Shown here piece by piece: positions 8,425 to 16,620 of a DNA stretch of 34,178 nucleotides (position 1 is the stretch's first letter; the number at the start of each line of letters is the position of its first letter). This DNA is from Betaproteobacteria bacterium. GTDB lineage: Bacteria > Pseudomonadota > Gammaproteobacteria > Burkholderiales > SG8-39. The DNA lies in contig CANIEV010000023.1 in the NCBI GenBank assembly GCA_947466535.1, forward strand, positions 1 through 34,178, written 5' to 3'. The notes beneath the pieces were generated by a model. The model made no database searches. It saw only the letters and a program-made list of their open reading frames with translations, and was not told where the DNA came from. The position numbers were made by a program, and so were the translations under genes.

Positions 8425-9597
8425 ATGTCCTTCCGCACTTCGCTCGATTCCGCCCTGAATATTGCCGATCTGCGCGTGCTCGCGAAACGCCGCATGCCGA
8501 AGGTTATTTTCGACTACCTCGAGCGCGGCTCGGAGGACGAGCACACCTTCCACCGCAACCGCGCCGCCTTCGAGCGCTATGCGCTGGTGCCCAAGATCGT
8601 CTCCGGCCACAAGAAGCGCGACCTGTCGGTGACGCTCTTCGGCGACAAGCTCGCCTCACCCTGGATCGTCGGCCCGACCGGGCTCAACGGCATTTTCTGG
8701 CGCGGCGCGGACATTGCGCTCGCGCGCGCCACCGCGCGCGCCGGAGGGGTATTTACGCTCGGCACCGCGGCGTCAACGAGCATCGAGGACCTTGCCGCCG
8801 CAAGTGATGGCGTGAAATGGTTCCAGCTCTACCCCTGGGCCGATCGCAAGGTCTGGGGCCGGCTGATGCAGCGCGCGCAGGATGCGGGCTACCGCGCAAT
8901 GATCGTCACGGTGGACACCGTCGTGCCGGGCAACCGCGAGCAGGACCGGCGCAATCATTTCGCCCACAACGTGAGTTACACGCCGAAAGTGATCCTCGAC
9001 GGGCTGCTGCATCCGCGCTGGCTTGCCGGCGTCTGGCTCAACGGCCCGCGGCCGCGCACCGAGAACGTGGTCGAGTTCGTGGGTCCTGAGGCCACCGCCA
9101 CCGAACTCGCCGACTTTTCGCGCCGCGCGCGCAATCCCGACCTGTCCTGGGACGATCTCGAGTGGATGCGCGCGCAATGGGACGGCCCGTTCCTGATCAA
9201 GGGCGTGCTCCACCCCGATGACGCGATCCGTGCCGCCAACATGGGCTTCGACGGCGTCGTCGTGTCGAACCACGGCGGACGCCAGCTCGACCAGGCGATC
9301 TCCACGCTCGAAGCGCTGCCGCCGATCCTCGATGCGGTGGGCAAGCGCATGACGGTGATCGTCGATGGCGGATTCCGCCGCGGCACGGACGCGGTGAAGG
9401 CGCTCGCGCTCGGCGCAAAAGCAGTGCTGCTCGGCCGCGCCCCGCTCTACGGCGTCTCCGCCGCGGGCGAAGCCGGGGCGGATCGGGCGCTCACGATACT
9501 CAACGAGGAAACCGAACGCGTACTTGCGCTGCTTGGCTGCGGCAGCGTGCGCGCACTGACCCGCGATTTCGTGCGCGAAGTTCCGCCGATTCCCTGA
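8425..9597 (+). CDS. FMN-dependent alpha-hydroxy acid oxidase/dehydrogenase (LldD/glycolate oxidase family)
   Basis: FDYLERGSEDEHTFHRNRAAF and active-site signature VSNHGGRQLDQAIS. Confidence 0.94.
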   Translation: MSFRTSLDSALNIADLRVLAKRRMPKVIFDYLERGSEDEHTFHRNRAAFERYALVPKIVSGHKKRDLSVTLFGDKLASPWIVGPTGLNGIFWRGADIALARATARAGGVFTLGTAASTSIEDLAAASDGVKWFQLYPWADRKVWGRLMQRAQDAGYRAMIVTVDTVVPGNREQDRRNHFAHNVSYTPKVILDGLLHPRWLAGVWLNGPRPRTENVVEFVGPEATATELADFSRRARNPDLSWDDLEWMRAQWDGPFLIKGVLHPDDAIRAANMGFDGVVVSNHGGRQLDQAISTLEALPPILDAVGKRMTVIVDGGFRRGTDAVKALALGAKAVLLGRAPLYGVSAAGEAGADRALTILNEETERVLALLGCGSVRALTRDFVREVPPIP

Positions 9598-9624
9598 AAC
9601 CGAACTTAAAACTGGAGCACCACG

Positions 9625-10149
9625 ATGAGCGATGAAACCCTGCCCAAAGGCACACGCCTCGCGGCCTGGAGCTGGATCGTGCTGGGCGTGCTCACGGTGA
9701 TCGTGGCGCTCCTCGGCTCGTTCCTGATCGACGCGGCGCAGGAGATGATGGCGGCGGGCGAAATCCCCGGCATGCCGGCCATGCGCAACGCCGGCATGGA
9801 CGCGGGCTCAGGGCTAGTGCTCGCGCTGCATTATATGTATGCGATCGCGGCGATCGCGGGCGGCGTGAAACTGCTCCAGCGGCGCGCCTGGGCACGCACC
9901 ACGCTCGAAGTGCTTTGCTGGGTGTCGCTTGTGCTGGCGGCAGTGCTCGCGGTCACTTGGCTCGTGATGTGGAACACGATCACGATGAAGATGCTCGGGC
10001 AGAACGCGAACACCGCGATCGTCTGGGCGATCGGCCTCGGCGTGGATCTCGTGCTCACCGCGCTCTGCGCGGTGCCGCTCTGGAAGATGGTTGTTTTCCT
10101 GCGCAGCGCGCCGGTCAGAGACGCGATGCGAAGCGACCCCTCCTCCTGA
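9625..10149 (+). CDS. Hypothetical integral membrane protein (about four hydrophobic helices)
   Basis: 174 aa; alternating hydrophobic segments (WIVLGVLTVIVALLGSFLI, LALHYMYAIAAIAGGVKLL, VLCWVSLVLAAVLAVTWLVMW, AIVWAIGLGVDLVLTALCAVPLW); placed 27 bp after the oxidase. Confidence 0.75.
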   Translation: MSDETLPKGTRLAAWSWIVLGVLTVIVALLGSFLIDAAQEMMAAGEIPGMPAMRNAGMDAGSGLVLALHYMYAIAAIAGGVKLLQRRAWARTTLEVLCWVSLVLAAVLAVTWLVMWNTITMKMLGQNANTAIVWAIGLGVDLVLTALCAVPLWKMVVFLRSAPVRDAMRSDPSS

Positions 10150-10164
10150 GGATCAGGTCGCGGC

Positions 10165-11037
10165 TCAGGTTGCCGGGGAGACCTTTGCGAACCAGTCGGC
10201 GATCTGCTCGCCCTGCATGAACACCGTGTCCTTCCTCGACTGGAGCAGGTCCAGCATCTTCGCGAGGTAGCCGATTCGGTGCGGCACGCCGATCAGGTGC
10301 GGATGCAGGCCGAGCGCGAGCACGCGCACCTGTTTTTTCATCTCACGGTCGAAGGTCTGCACCGTATCGGCAAGGCGCTGGTACATCTCGGGCGAGGAGT
10401 GTTTCTCGATCGCGTAGATGATCGAATCGTTGATCTCGAGGTTGTAGGGCATCGCGATCAGCGGGCCGTGCTTCGTGCTCATCCACGCGGGCACGTCCTC
10501 CACCACCCAGTCACAGACATAGTCCACGCCGAGCGATTTCAGGATGTCGGGCGTGTCCAGCGTCTCGCGCAACCCGGGCGAGAGCCAGCCGCGCGGACGG
10601 CGGCCGGTGAATTTCGCGATCTTGTCGATCGCCGCTTCGATCACTTCGCGCTCGTTGGTTGCGGCATTGAGGGTCTTCTGGTGCATGCCGTGGCCGATGA
10701 ATTCCCAGCCCGCATCGCGCATCGCGATCGCCGCTTCCGGGTACGCATCGATCACGCCCGCGTTGAAGCTGGTGCTTGCCGGAATGCCGCGCCCGGCGAG
10801 CATCTCCATGATCCGCGGCAGGCCGCAGCGCATGCCGTAGTCCGCCCAGGAAAAATTCGGCACGTCGGGAATCGTTTCCTTGCCGTGCGGCGGAGTGATG
10901 ATCGTGCGCGGCATCGAATCCTCGAAGCGCCAGTGCTCGACGTTCACCACCACATGCACGATCAGCGGCTTGCCGCCCGGCGCCTCGAGCTTCGGGCGAC
11001 GGGTGGAGAACTGGTAGGGGATGCGCGGGTTGGACAT
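10165..11037 (-). CDS. Polysaccharide deacetylase family protein, PuuE/allantoinase-like subgroup
   Basis: PLIVHVVVNVEHWRFEDSMPRTI, FIGHGMHQKTLN, GWLSPGLRET, LALGLHPHLIGVPHRI. Confidence 0.87.
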   Translation of the reverse strand: MSNPRIPYQFSTRRPKLEAPGGKPLIVHVVVNVEHWRFEDSMPRTIITPPHGKETIPDVPNFSWADYGMRCGLPRIMEMLAGRGIPASTSFNAGVIDAYPEAAIAMRDAGWEFIGHGMHQKTLNAATNEREVIEAAIDKIAKFTGRRPRGWLSPGLRETLDTPDILKSLGVDYVCDWVVEDVPAWMSTKHGPLIAMPYNLEINDSIIYAIEKHSSPEMYQRLADTVQTFDREMKKQVRVLALGLHPHLIGVPHRIGYLAKMLDLLQSRKDTVFMQGEQIADWFAKVSPAT

Positions 11038-11067
11038 TCGGGGCTCCGGAACGATCGCAATTACTTT

Positions 11068-11158
11068 GTCATTGCGAGGAGGGCGCAGCCCGACGCGGCA
11101 ATCTCACGGCGTCGATGTGCACTGGAGATTGCTTCGTCGCTGCGCTCCTCGCAATGAC
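11068..11158. repeat. Dispersed hairpin repeat, locus B
   Basis: GTCATTGCGAGGAGGGCGCAGCCCGACGCGGCAATCTC (11068-11105) and inverted arm GAGATTGCTTCGTCGCTGCGCTCCTCGCAATGAC (11125-11158). Confidence 0.88.
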
Positions 11159-11177
11159 TGCGTGGCAGTACTGCCAC

Positions 11178-11960
11178 CTACTCGCCCTTGAACTGCGGCT
11201 TGCGCTTTTCCATGAACGCGGTGCGGCCTTCCTTGAAGTCGCCGCTGGCGAAACAGGCGGCGATCGCCTCGTTCAGCGTCTCGAGGTCGCGATCCCCCGC
11301 GTCCTTGAGCGATTCGACGATCGCGCGCTTGGCCGCCGACACGGTGAGCGGCGCGTTTTCGGCCACGCCTTCGGCATAGGCCTGCGCCTGCTTGTGCAGA
11401 TCGGCCGCCGGCACGACGCGCGAGACAAAGCCCATACGATGCGCCTCCGCCGCGTCGAAGATGCGCGCGGAGAAGAAGATGTCGGAGGTGTTCTCGGCGC
11501 CGATCAGCGACACGAAGCGCTTCACGCCGGTGAAGCCGTAGCCCAGTCCCATGCGCGCCGCCGGCATGCGGAATCGCGCATCGTCCGCGGCAATCCGCAC
11601 ATCACAGCTCGAGGCAAGGCCGAGGCCGCCGCCCATGCAGACGCCACGGATGGCGGCGATCACCGGTTTAGTGCAGCGGATAGGCGCGTGATACGCGTCG
11701 TCGACCGAGCGGTTGTAGATCGCCTGCGCATCGGCCGAGCTGCGCTGCTTCTCGAACTGGGAGATGTCGGCGCCGGAGACGAAGGCCTTTTCGCCATCAC
11801 CCGCGAGCACGATTGCGCGGATCGACTTGTCCGCCTCGAATTCGGCGAGCTGCCTGGGCAGCGCGACCCACATGTCGTAGCTCATCGCATTGAACTTGGC
11901 CGGATTGGAAAACAGGATCCATCCCACCGCACCCTCGCGGCGCACGATCAATTCGGACAT
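11178..11960 (-). CDS. Enoyl-CoA hydratase/isomerase (crotonase) family protein
   Basis: MSELIVRREGAVGWILFSNPAKFNAMSYDMW ... FVSGADISQFE ... RGVCMGGGLGLASSCDVRIAADDARFRMP; upstream alternative start at 11981. Confidence 0.92.
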   Translation of the reverse strand: MSELIVRREGAVGWILFSNPAKFNAMSYDMWVALPRQLAEFEADKSIRAIVLAGDGEKAFVSGADISQFEKQRSSADAQAIYNRSVDDAYHAPIRCTKPVIAAIRGVCMGGGLGLASSCDVRIAADDARFRMPAARMGLGYGFTGVKRFVSLIGAENTSDIFFSARIFDAAEAHRMGFVSRVVPAADLHKQAQAYAEGVAENAPLTVSAAKRAIVESLKDAGDRDLETLNEAIAACFASGDFKEGRTAFMEKRKPQFKGE

Positions 11961-11990
11961 TGCATTGCTCCCTTCAGACAACTGTTTTAT

Positions 11991-13181
11991 TTATACGGCC
12001 TTGTTTGCGCGCAGCGCATCGATCTGCGCCGCGGTGTAGCCGAGATCCGCAAGCACTTCGTCGGTGTGTTCGCCAAGCTCCGGCGTCGCGCGCGCCATAG
12101 AGGCGGGCGTGCGGGTGAGCGTGACCGCCTGGTTGATGATGCGGATGTCACCGAGCTGCGGATGCCTCACCGTTGCTGCCGCGCCGATGTGCTTTACCTG
12201 CGGATCGGCGAACACCTGGTCCATCGAGTTGATCGCGCCGCTCGGCACACCCGCCTCGTTCAGCATCTCGATCCATTCGGCGGAAGTACGGTCGGCAAGA
12301 ACCCGCTCGATCTCCTCGCCAAGCAGCTTGCGGTTCTTCGAGCGGCCGGTGTCCTCCTTGAACTCCTCGCGCTCGATCCATTCTTCCTTGTCCACCGCCT
12401 TGGCAAAGCGCTTCCAGATCGCGTCACCCGAGGCGGCGACGTTCACATAGCCGTCTTTCGTCTTGTAGGCCGAGGTGGGCATGCTCACCGGGTGGTCGTT
12501 GCCCGCCTGCCTGGGTACATCGCCCGTCATCAGGTAACGCGCCGCCTGGAAATCGAGCAGCGCGATCTGCGCGTGCAGCAGGTTCGACTGCACCCACTGG
12601 CCTTCGCCCGATACCTCGCGCTCGAGCAGCGCGGTCATGATGCCGAGCGCCGCCATCAGGCCGGCGGTCATGTCCGCCACCGCCGCGCCGGCGCGCACCG
12701 GCCCCTGCCCGGGAAAGCCGGTCACCGACATGAAGCCGCCCATGCCCTGCGCGATCTGGTCGAAGCCCGGCCGGGTGGCGTAGGGTCCGTCCTGGCCGAA
12801 ACCGGACACGCTCGCGAGGATGATCCGCTTGTTGACCTTCTTCAGCGACTCGTAGTCCACGCCGAGGCGGAACTTCACGTCGGGGCGGTAGTTCTCCACC
12901 ACCACGTCGGCCTTCTCCACCAGCTTCCTGAATATCGCTAGGCCCTCGGGTGACTTGAGGTTCAGCGTCATCGAGCGCTTGTTCCGGTGCAGGTTCTGCA
13001 TGTCGAAACCATGCCGCGGGCCGCTCATCGAGTCCGCCTCCACCGAGGGAGGCATCTCGATCTTGATCACGTCGGCGCCGAAGTCGGCGAGCTGCTTGAC
13101 GCAGGTCGGCCCGGCGCGCACGCGCGAAAGATCGAGAACGCGAAAGCGCTTGAGCGCGGAGGAGGCGGGGATGTGGGGCAT
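11991..13181 (-). CDS. CaiB/BaiF family (class III) CoA-transferase
   Basis: FRVLDLSRVRAGPTCVKQLADFGADVIKIE; RNKRSMTLNLKSPEG; catalytic Asp region VRAGAAVADMTAG. Confidence 0.94.
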   Translation of the reverse strand: MPHIPASSALKRFRVLDLSRVRAGPTCVKQLADFGADVIKIEMPPSVEADSMSGPRHGFDMQNLHRNKRSMTLNLKSPEGLAIFRKLVEKADVVVENYRPDVKFRLGVDYESLKKVNKRIILASVSGFGQDGPYATRPGFDQIAQGMGGFMSVTGFPGQGPVRAGAAVADMTAGLMAALGIMTALLEREVSGEGQWVQSNLLHAQIALLDFQAARYLMTGDVPRQAGNDHPVSMPTSAYKTKDGYVNVAASGDAIWKRFAKAVDKEEWIEREEFKEDTGRSKNRKLLGEEIERVLADRTSAEWIEMLNEAGVPSGAINSMDQVFADPQVKHIGAAATVRHPQLGDIRIINQAVTLTRTPASMARATPELGEHTDEVLADLGYTAAQIDALRANKAV

Positions 13182-13208
13182 GATCTTGCGAGCCGGTTAG
13201 AAGAGCTT

Positions 13209-14024
13209 TCAGCGCTTGTCGCGCGCCCGGTCCATCAGCGCCTTGTCCTGGCCGCCGTCGACCTCGATCATGGTGCCGTTGACGAAATGCGCAAGCGGCG
13301 AGCAGAGATAGGTGACGAGATTCGCCACTTCCTCCACTTCCGCGATCCTGCCGAGCGGAATCGATGCCGGCGCGAGCGTGTTGGCTTCGTCGAACGGGAT
13401 GTTCATGTCGCGCGACATCGCCTTCACCAGGCCGGTCCAGCGTTCGGTGCGCACCGGGCCGGGATTGACCGCACAGAAGCTGATGTTGTTCTTGCCGTAC
13501 TGGCCGGCGAGCGCGATGGTCAGGTTCTGACCGGCGGCGTTTGCCGCACCCGGGCAGACTTCCCAGTACGACTCCTTCACGCCGTCGTTGCCGATCAGGT
13601 TCACCACCCGGCCGCCGCCCTGCTTCACCATGTAGGGCAGGGTGTAGCGCGTGCAGCGCACATAGCCGAAGAACTTGAGCTGAAGGCCAGCCTCCCACTG
13701 CTCGTCGGAGAGCGATTCGATCGTCCCGCCCGCGGCGGCACCGGCGTTGTTCACCAGAATGTCGATCTTGCCGCCGAGCTTTTGCACCGCGGCGTCGATG
13801 AAGGCCTTGGCATCGGGCGACTTGGTGAGATCAGCGGGAATCGCATGGATCGTGCGGCCGGTGGCCTTGGCGATTTCAGCCGCCGTGGCTTCAAGCGGCT
13901 CCTTGCGCCGCGCGCAGATCGCGACATCACAACCTTCCATCGCGAGCGCAAGAGTGATCGCCTTGCCAATGCCTTCGCTGCCGCCAGTGACGATGGCGGT
14001 CTTGCCTTTGAGTTTGAGATCCAT
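13209..14024 (-). CDS. SDR-fold protein with atypical active site
   Basis: GKTAIVTGGSEGIGKAI and LVNNAGAAAGG identify the SDR fold; the usual YxxxK position reads PGAAN. Confidence 0.9.
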   Translation of the reverse strand: MDLKLKGKTAIVTGGSEGIGKAITLALAMEGCDVAICARRKEPLEATAAEIAKATGRTIHAIPADLTKSPDAKAFIDAAVQKLGGKIDILVNNAGAAAGGTIESLSDEQWEAGLQLKFFGYVRCTRYTLPYMVKQGGGRVVNLIGNDGVKESYWEVCPGAANAAGQNLTIALAGQYGKNNISFCAVNPGPVRTERWTGLVKAMSRDMNIPFDEANTLAPASIPLGRIAEVEEVANLVTYLCSPLAHFVNGTMIEVDGGQDKALMDRARDKR

Positions 14025-14239
14025 GAATCGACTCCGTAATGCGGATTAGGGGGACAGTCGATGCGTCTGCCGGAATCCGGAACGGCATCGGTGCTGTGTA
14101 TCTGCTTCGGGGCGGCAACTTTAGCATTGTCCCGCGGCTCAAGTGCATCTCCGAATCGGTGCGCCCGCGTATCATGCAAGGGCGTGTATTGACGCACCCC
14201 GACCGCGGGCGATAGCGTCCGGAAAGCTTTTCCCTCTCG

Positions 14240-15223
14240 ATGGAGAATCCCATGATTTCGATGTCCCTAGCCCGACGTCTGTCGGCGATCGTGCTGGCTT
14301 TCTGCTGCTCCGGCGCCGCTTTGGCGCAGACCTGGCCCGCCCGTCCGATACGCATCATCGTGCCCTTCGGCGCGGGCACCACCGCCGACATCATCGCGCG
14401 GGTGATCGGGGTAAATCTTTCAAAAGAACTCGGCCAGCAGGTGATCGTCGATGACAAACCCGGCGCCGGCGGCACCATTGGCGGCGCGGAAGCCGCGCGT
14501 GCCGCCCCCGACGGCTACACGCTGGTGCTCGGCACCGTGGCAAGCCACGGCGTGGGCCCGCTCACGATGCAGAACGTCACCTACGATCCGGTGAAGAATT
14601 TCCAGGCGATCACGCTCATTGCCAATGTGCCGAGCCTGATCGCGGTCCACAACTCGGTGCCTGCAAAAACGCCGCAGGAGCTCGTTGCCTTCCTCAAGGC
14701 CAATCCCGGCTACAACTTCACCTCCGCCGGGCCGGGCACCACCGCGCATCTCGCGGGCGAATCCTTCGGCAAGAAGCTCGGCCTCAACCTCGTGCACGTG
14801 CCCTACAAGGCGGCGGGACAGGGCATCACCGACACCGTGTCCGGCCAGATCAAGATGATCGTCTACCAGTACGGCAGCCTGAAGCCGCATATCGACTCGG
14901 GTTCGCTGCGCGCGATCGCGGCGGTGTCGGCGCAGCGCATCCCGGCATTGCCGAACACGCCCACCGTGGCGGAAAGCTTCATCCCCGGCTTCGACTTCGC
15001 GCCGTGGTTCGGCCTGATGGCGCCCGCCGGCACACCGCGTGCGATTGTCGATCGCATCCACGGTCTGGTGGTGAAGACGATCGAATCGCCGGAGATGAAA
15101 AAGCAGTTCGAGGCACAGGGCATGGAGCCGGTGGGCATGGGACCGGACAAGTTCCAGGAGTTCATGCGCGTCGATCTGGAGCGATGGAAAGAAGTGATTG
15201 CGGCGACCGGCACAAAACAATAA
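14240..15223 (+). CDS. Bug family tripartite tricarboxylate transporter substrate-binding protein
   Basis: Signal peptide; WPARPIRIIVPFGAGTTADIIARVI; VHVPYKAAGQGITDTVSGQIKM. Start could be 14252. Confidence 0.95.
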   Translation: MENPMISMSLARRLSAIVLAFCCSGAALAQTWPARPIRIIVPFGAGTTADIIARVIGVNLSKELGQQVIVDDKPGAGGTIGGAEAARAAPDGYTLVLGTVASHGVGPLTMQNVTYDPVKNFQAITLIANVPSLIAVHNSVPAKTPQELVAFLKANPGYNFTSAGPGTTAHLAGESFGKKLGLNLVHVPYKAAGQGITDTVSGQIKMIVYQYGSLKPHIDSGSLRAIAAVSAQRIPALPNTPTVAESFIPGFDFAPWFGLMAPAGTPRAIVDRIHGLVVKTIESPEMKKQFEAQGMEPVGMGPDKFQEFMRVDLERWKEVIAATGTKQ

Positions 15224-15239
15224 TGAACGAACACGACGC

Positions 15240-16121
15240 ATGAAACCGGCCTCCTTTGACTATCTCGCACCGACCTCGCTCGAGGAAGCCCTCGCGCTGC
15301 TTGCGGACAATCCCGACGCAAAGCTGATCGCAGGCGGACAGAGCTTCGTGCCGGTGATGAATTTCCGGCTGGCGAGCCCGCCGCTGTTGATCGATCTCAA
15401 CCGCATTCCGTCGCTCGCGTACATCAACAGCGACAGCACTGGCCTGCGCATCGGCGCGATGACGCGCAACCGCGCGCTCGAAACCTCGGATGTAGTCCGC
15501 AGCGCGAATCCGCTGCTGTCTGCTGCCATGCCCTGGATCGCGCATGTGGCGATCCGCAACCGCGGCACGATGGGCGGCAGTCTGTCGAACGCGGACCCGG
15601 CTGCCGAGTTGCCCGCGATCGCGATGGTGTGCGACGCGGAATTCACGCTCGACAGGCGCACCGGCGCCCGCACGGTGAAAGCCACCGACTTCTTCCAGGG
15701 CCTGTTCAGCACCGCGCTTGCGCCGGATGAAATCCTCACCCGCATCCGTTTCCCCGCATGGCCGGCCAATCGGCGTCACGGCTTCTTCGAGGTATCACGT
15801 CGCCACGGCGATTTCGCGATCGTCGGCGCCGCCGTCACCCTGGATCTCGATGCGAACGGTCGTGTCGCCGCCGCGCGCATCGGCGTGTTCGGCGCAGCCG
15901 ACACACCGGTTCTTGTTCCCGATGCCGCTGCCGCCCTGATTGGTAAAAGCTCAACCGAAACCACGGAATTCGCGCGCGAAGCCGGCCGGATCGCGCGCGC
16001 GCGCATCACGCCGCGCGCCGACCATCAGGCCTCGTCCGACTACCGCGCCGAGCTGATTGAAACCCTGGTACGCCGCGCGCTCGAACAGGCGCTCGGCCAC
16101 GCCCACAGAAAAGCCGCCTGA
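15240..16121 (+). CDS. Molybdenum hydroxylase FAD-binding (medium, CoxM-like) subunit
   Basis: MKPASFDYLAPTSLEEALALLADNPDAKLIAGGQSFVPVMNFRLASP; NRGTMGGSLSNADPAAELPA. Start at 15240 preferred over the track's 15198. Confidence 0.94.
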   Translation: MKPASFDYLAPTSLEEALALLADNPDAKLIAGGQSFVPVMNFRLASPPLLIDLNRIPSLAYINSDSTGLRIGAMTRNRALETSDVVRSANPLLSAAMPWIAHVAIRNRGTMGGSLSNADPAAELPAIAMVCDAEFTLDRRTGARTVKATDFFQGLFSTALAPDEILTRIRFPAWPANRRHGFFEVSRRHGDFAIVGAAVTLDLDANGRVAAARIGVFGAADTPVLVPDAAAALIGKSSTETTEFAREAGRIARARITPRADHQASSDYRAELIETLVRRALEQALGHAHRKAA

Positions 16122-16131
16122 GAAAAACCGA

Positions 16132-16620
16132 ATGACTACCGAAATCGAACTACGCCTTACCGTCAACGGCGCGCCGGCCTCGGGCCGCGTCGAGCCGCGC
16201 GTCTCGCTCGCGGATTTCCTGCGCGAGCATCTCGAACTCACCGGCACGCACATTGGCTGCGAACACGGCGTCTGCGGTGCCTGCACCGTCATCGTCGATG
16301 GCGCCTCCGCGCGCGGCTGCCTGATGTTCGCGGTGCAGGCCGAAGGCGCTAAGGTCACGACCGTCGAGGGCCTGGCGAAAGACGGCATTCTCACGCCGCT
16401 GCAGGAAGCCTTCCGGCGCCATCACGCGCTGCAGTGCGGCTTCTGCACGCCCGGCTTTCTCACCACCGCGACCGCGCTGCTCGCGGAGAACCCCGATCCG
16501 ACGCCCGATGAGGTTCGGGATGCGATCTCCGGCAACCTCTGCCGCTGCACCGGTTACATCGGCATCGTCGAGGCGATCCTCGATGCGGCGAAGCGGATGA
16601 AGAACGGAGGCGCGCAATGA
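16132..16620 (+). CDS. Molybdenum hydroxylase (2Fe-2S)-binding (small, CoxS-like) subunit
   Basis: [31 protein letters not shown] cysteine motifs; start at 16132. Confidence 0.96.
   Translation: MTTEIELRLTVNGAPASGRVEPRVSLADFLREHLELTGTHIGCEHGVCGACTVIVDGASARGCLMFAVQAEGAKVTTVEGLAKDGILTPLQEAFRRHHALQCGFCTPGFLTTATALLAENPDPTPDEVRDAISGNLCRCTGYIGIVEAILDAAKRMKNGGAQ

Noticed and set aside
11115-12941. 608-aa + ORF
   Set aside because: Antisense to crotonase and CoA-transferase genes and starts in the dispersed repeat.
14070-14080. CCGGAATCCGG palindrome in the SDR/Bug divergent region
   Set aside because: Short and GC-rich; likely by chance in this genome without further support.
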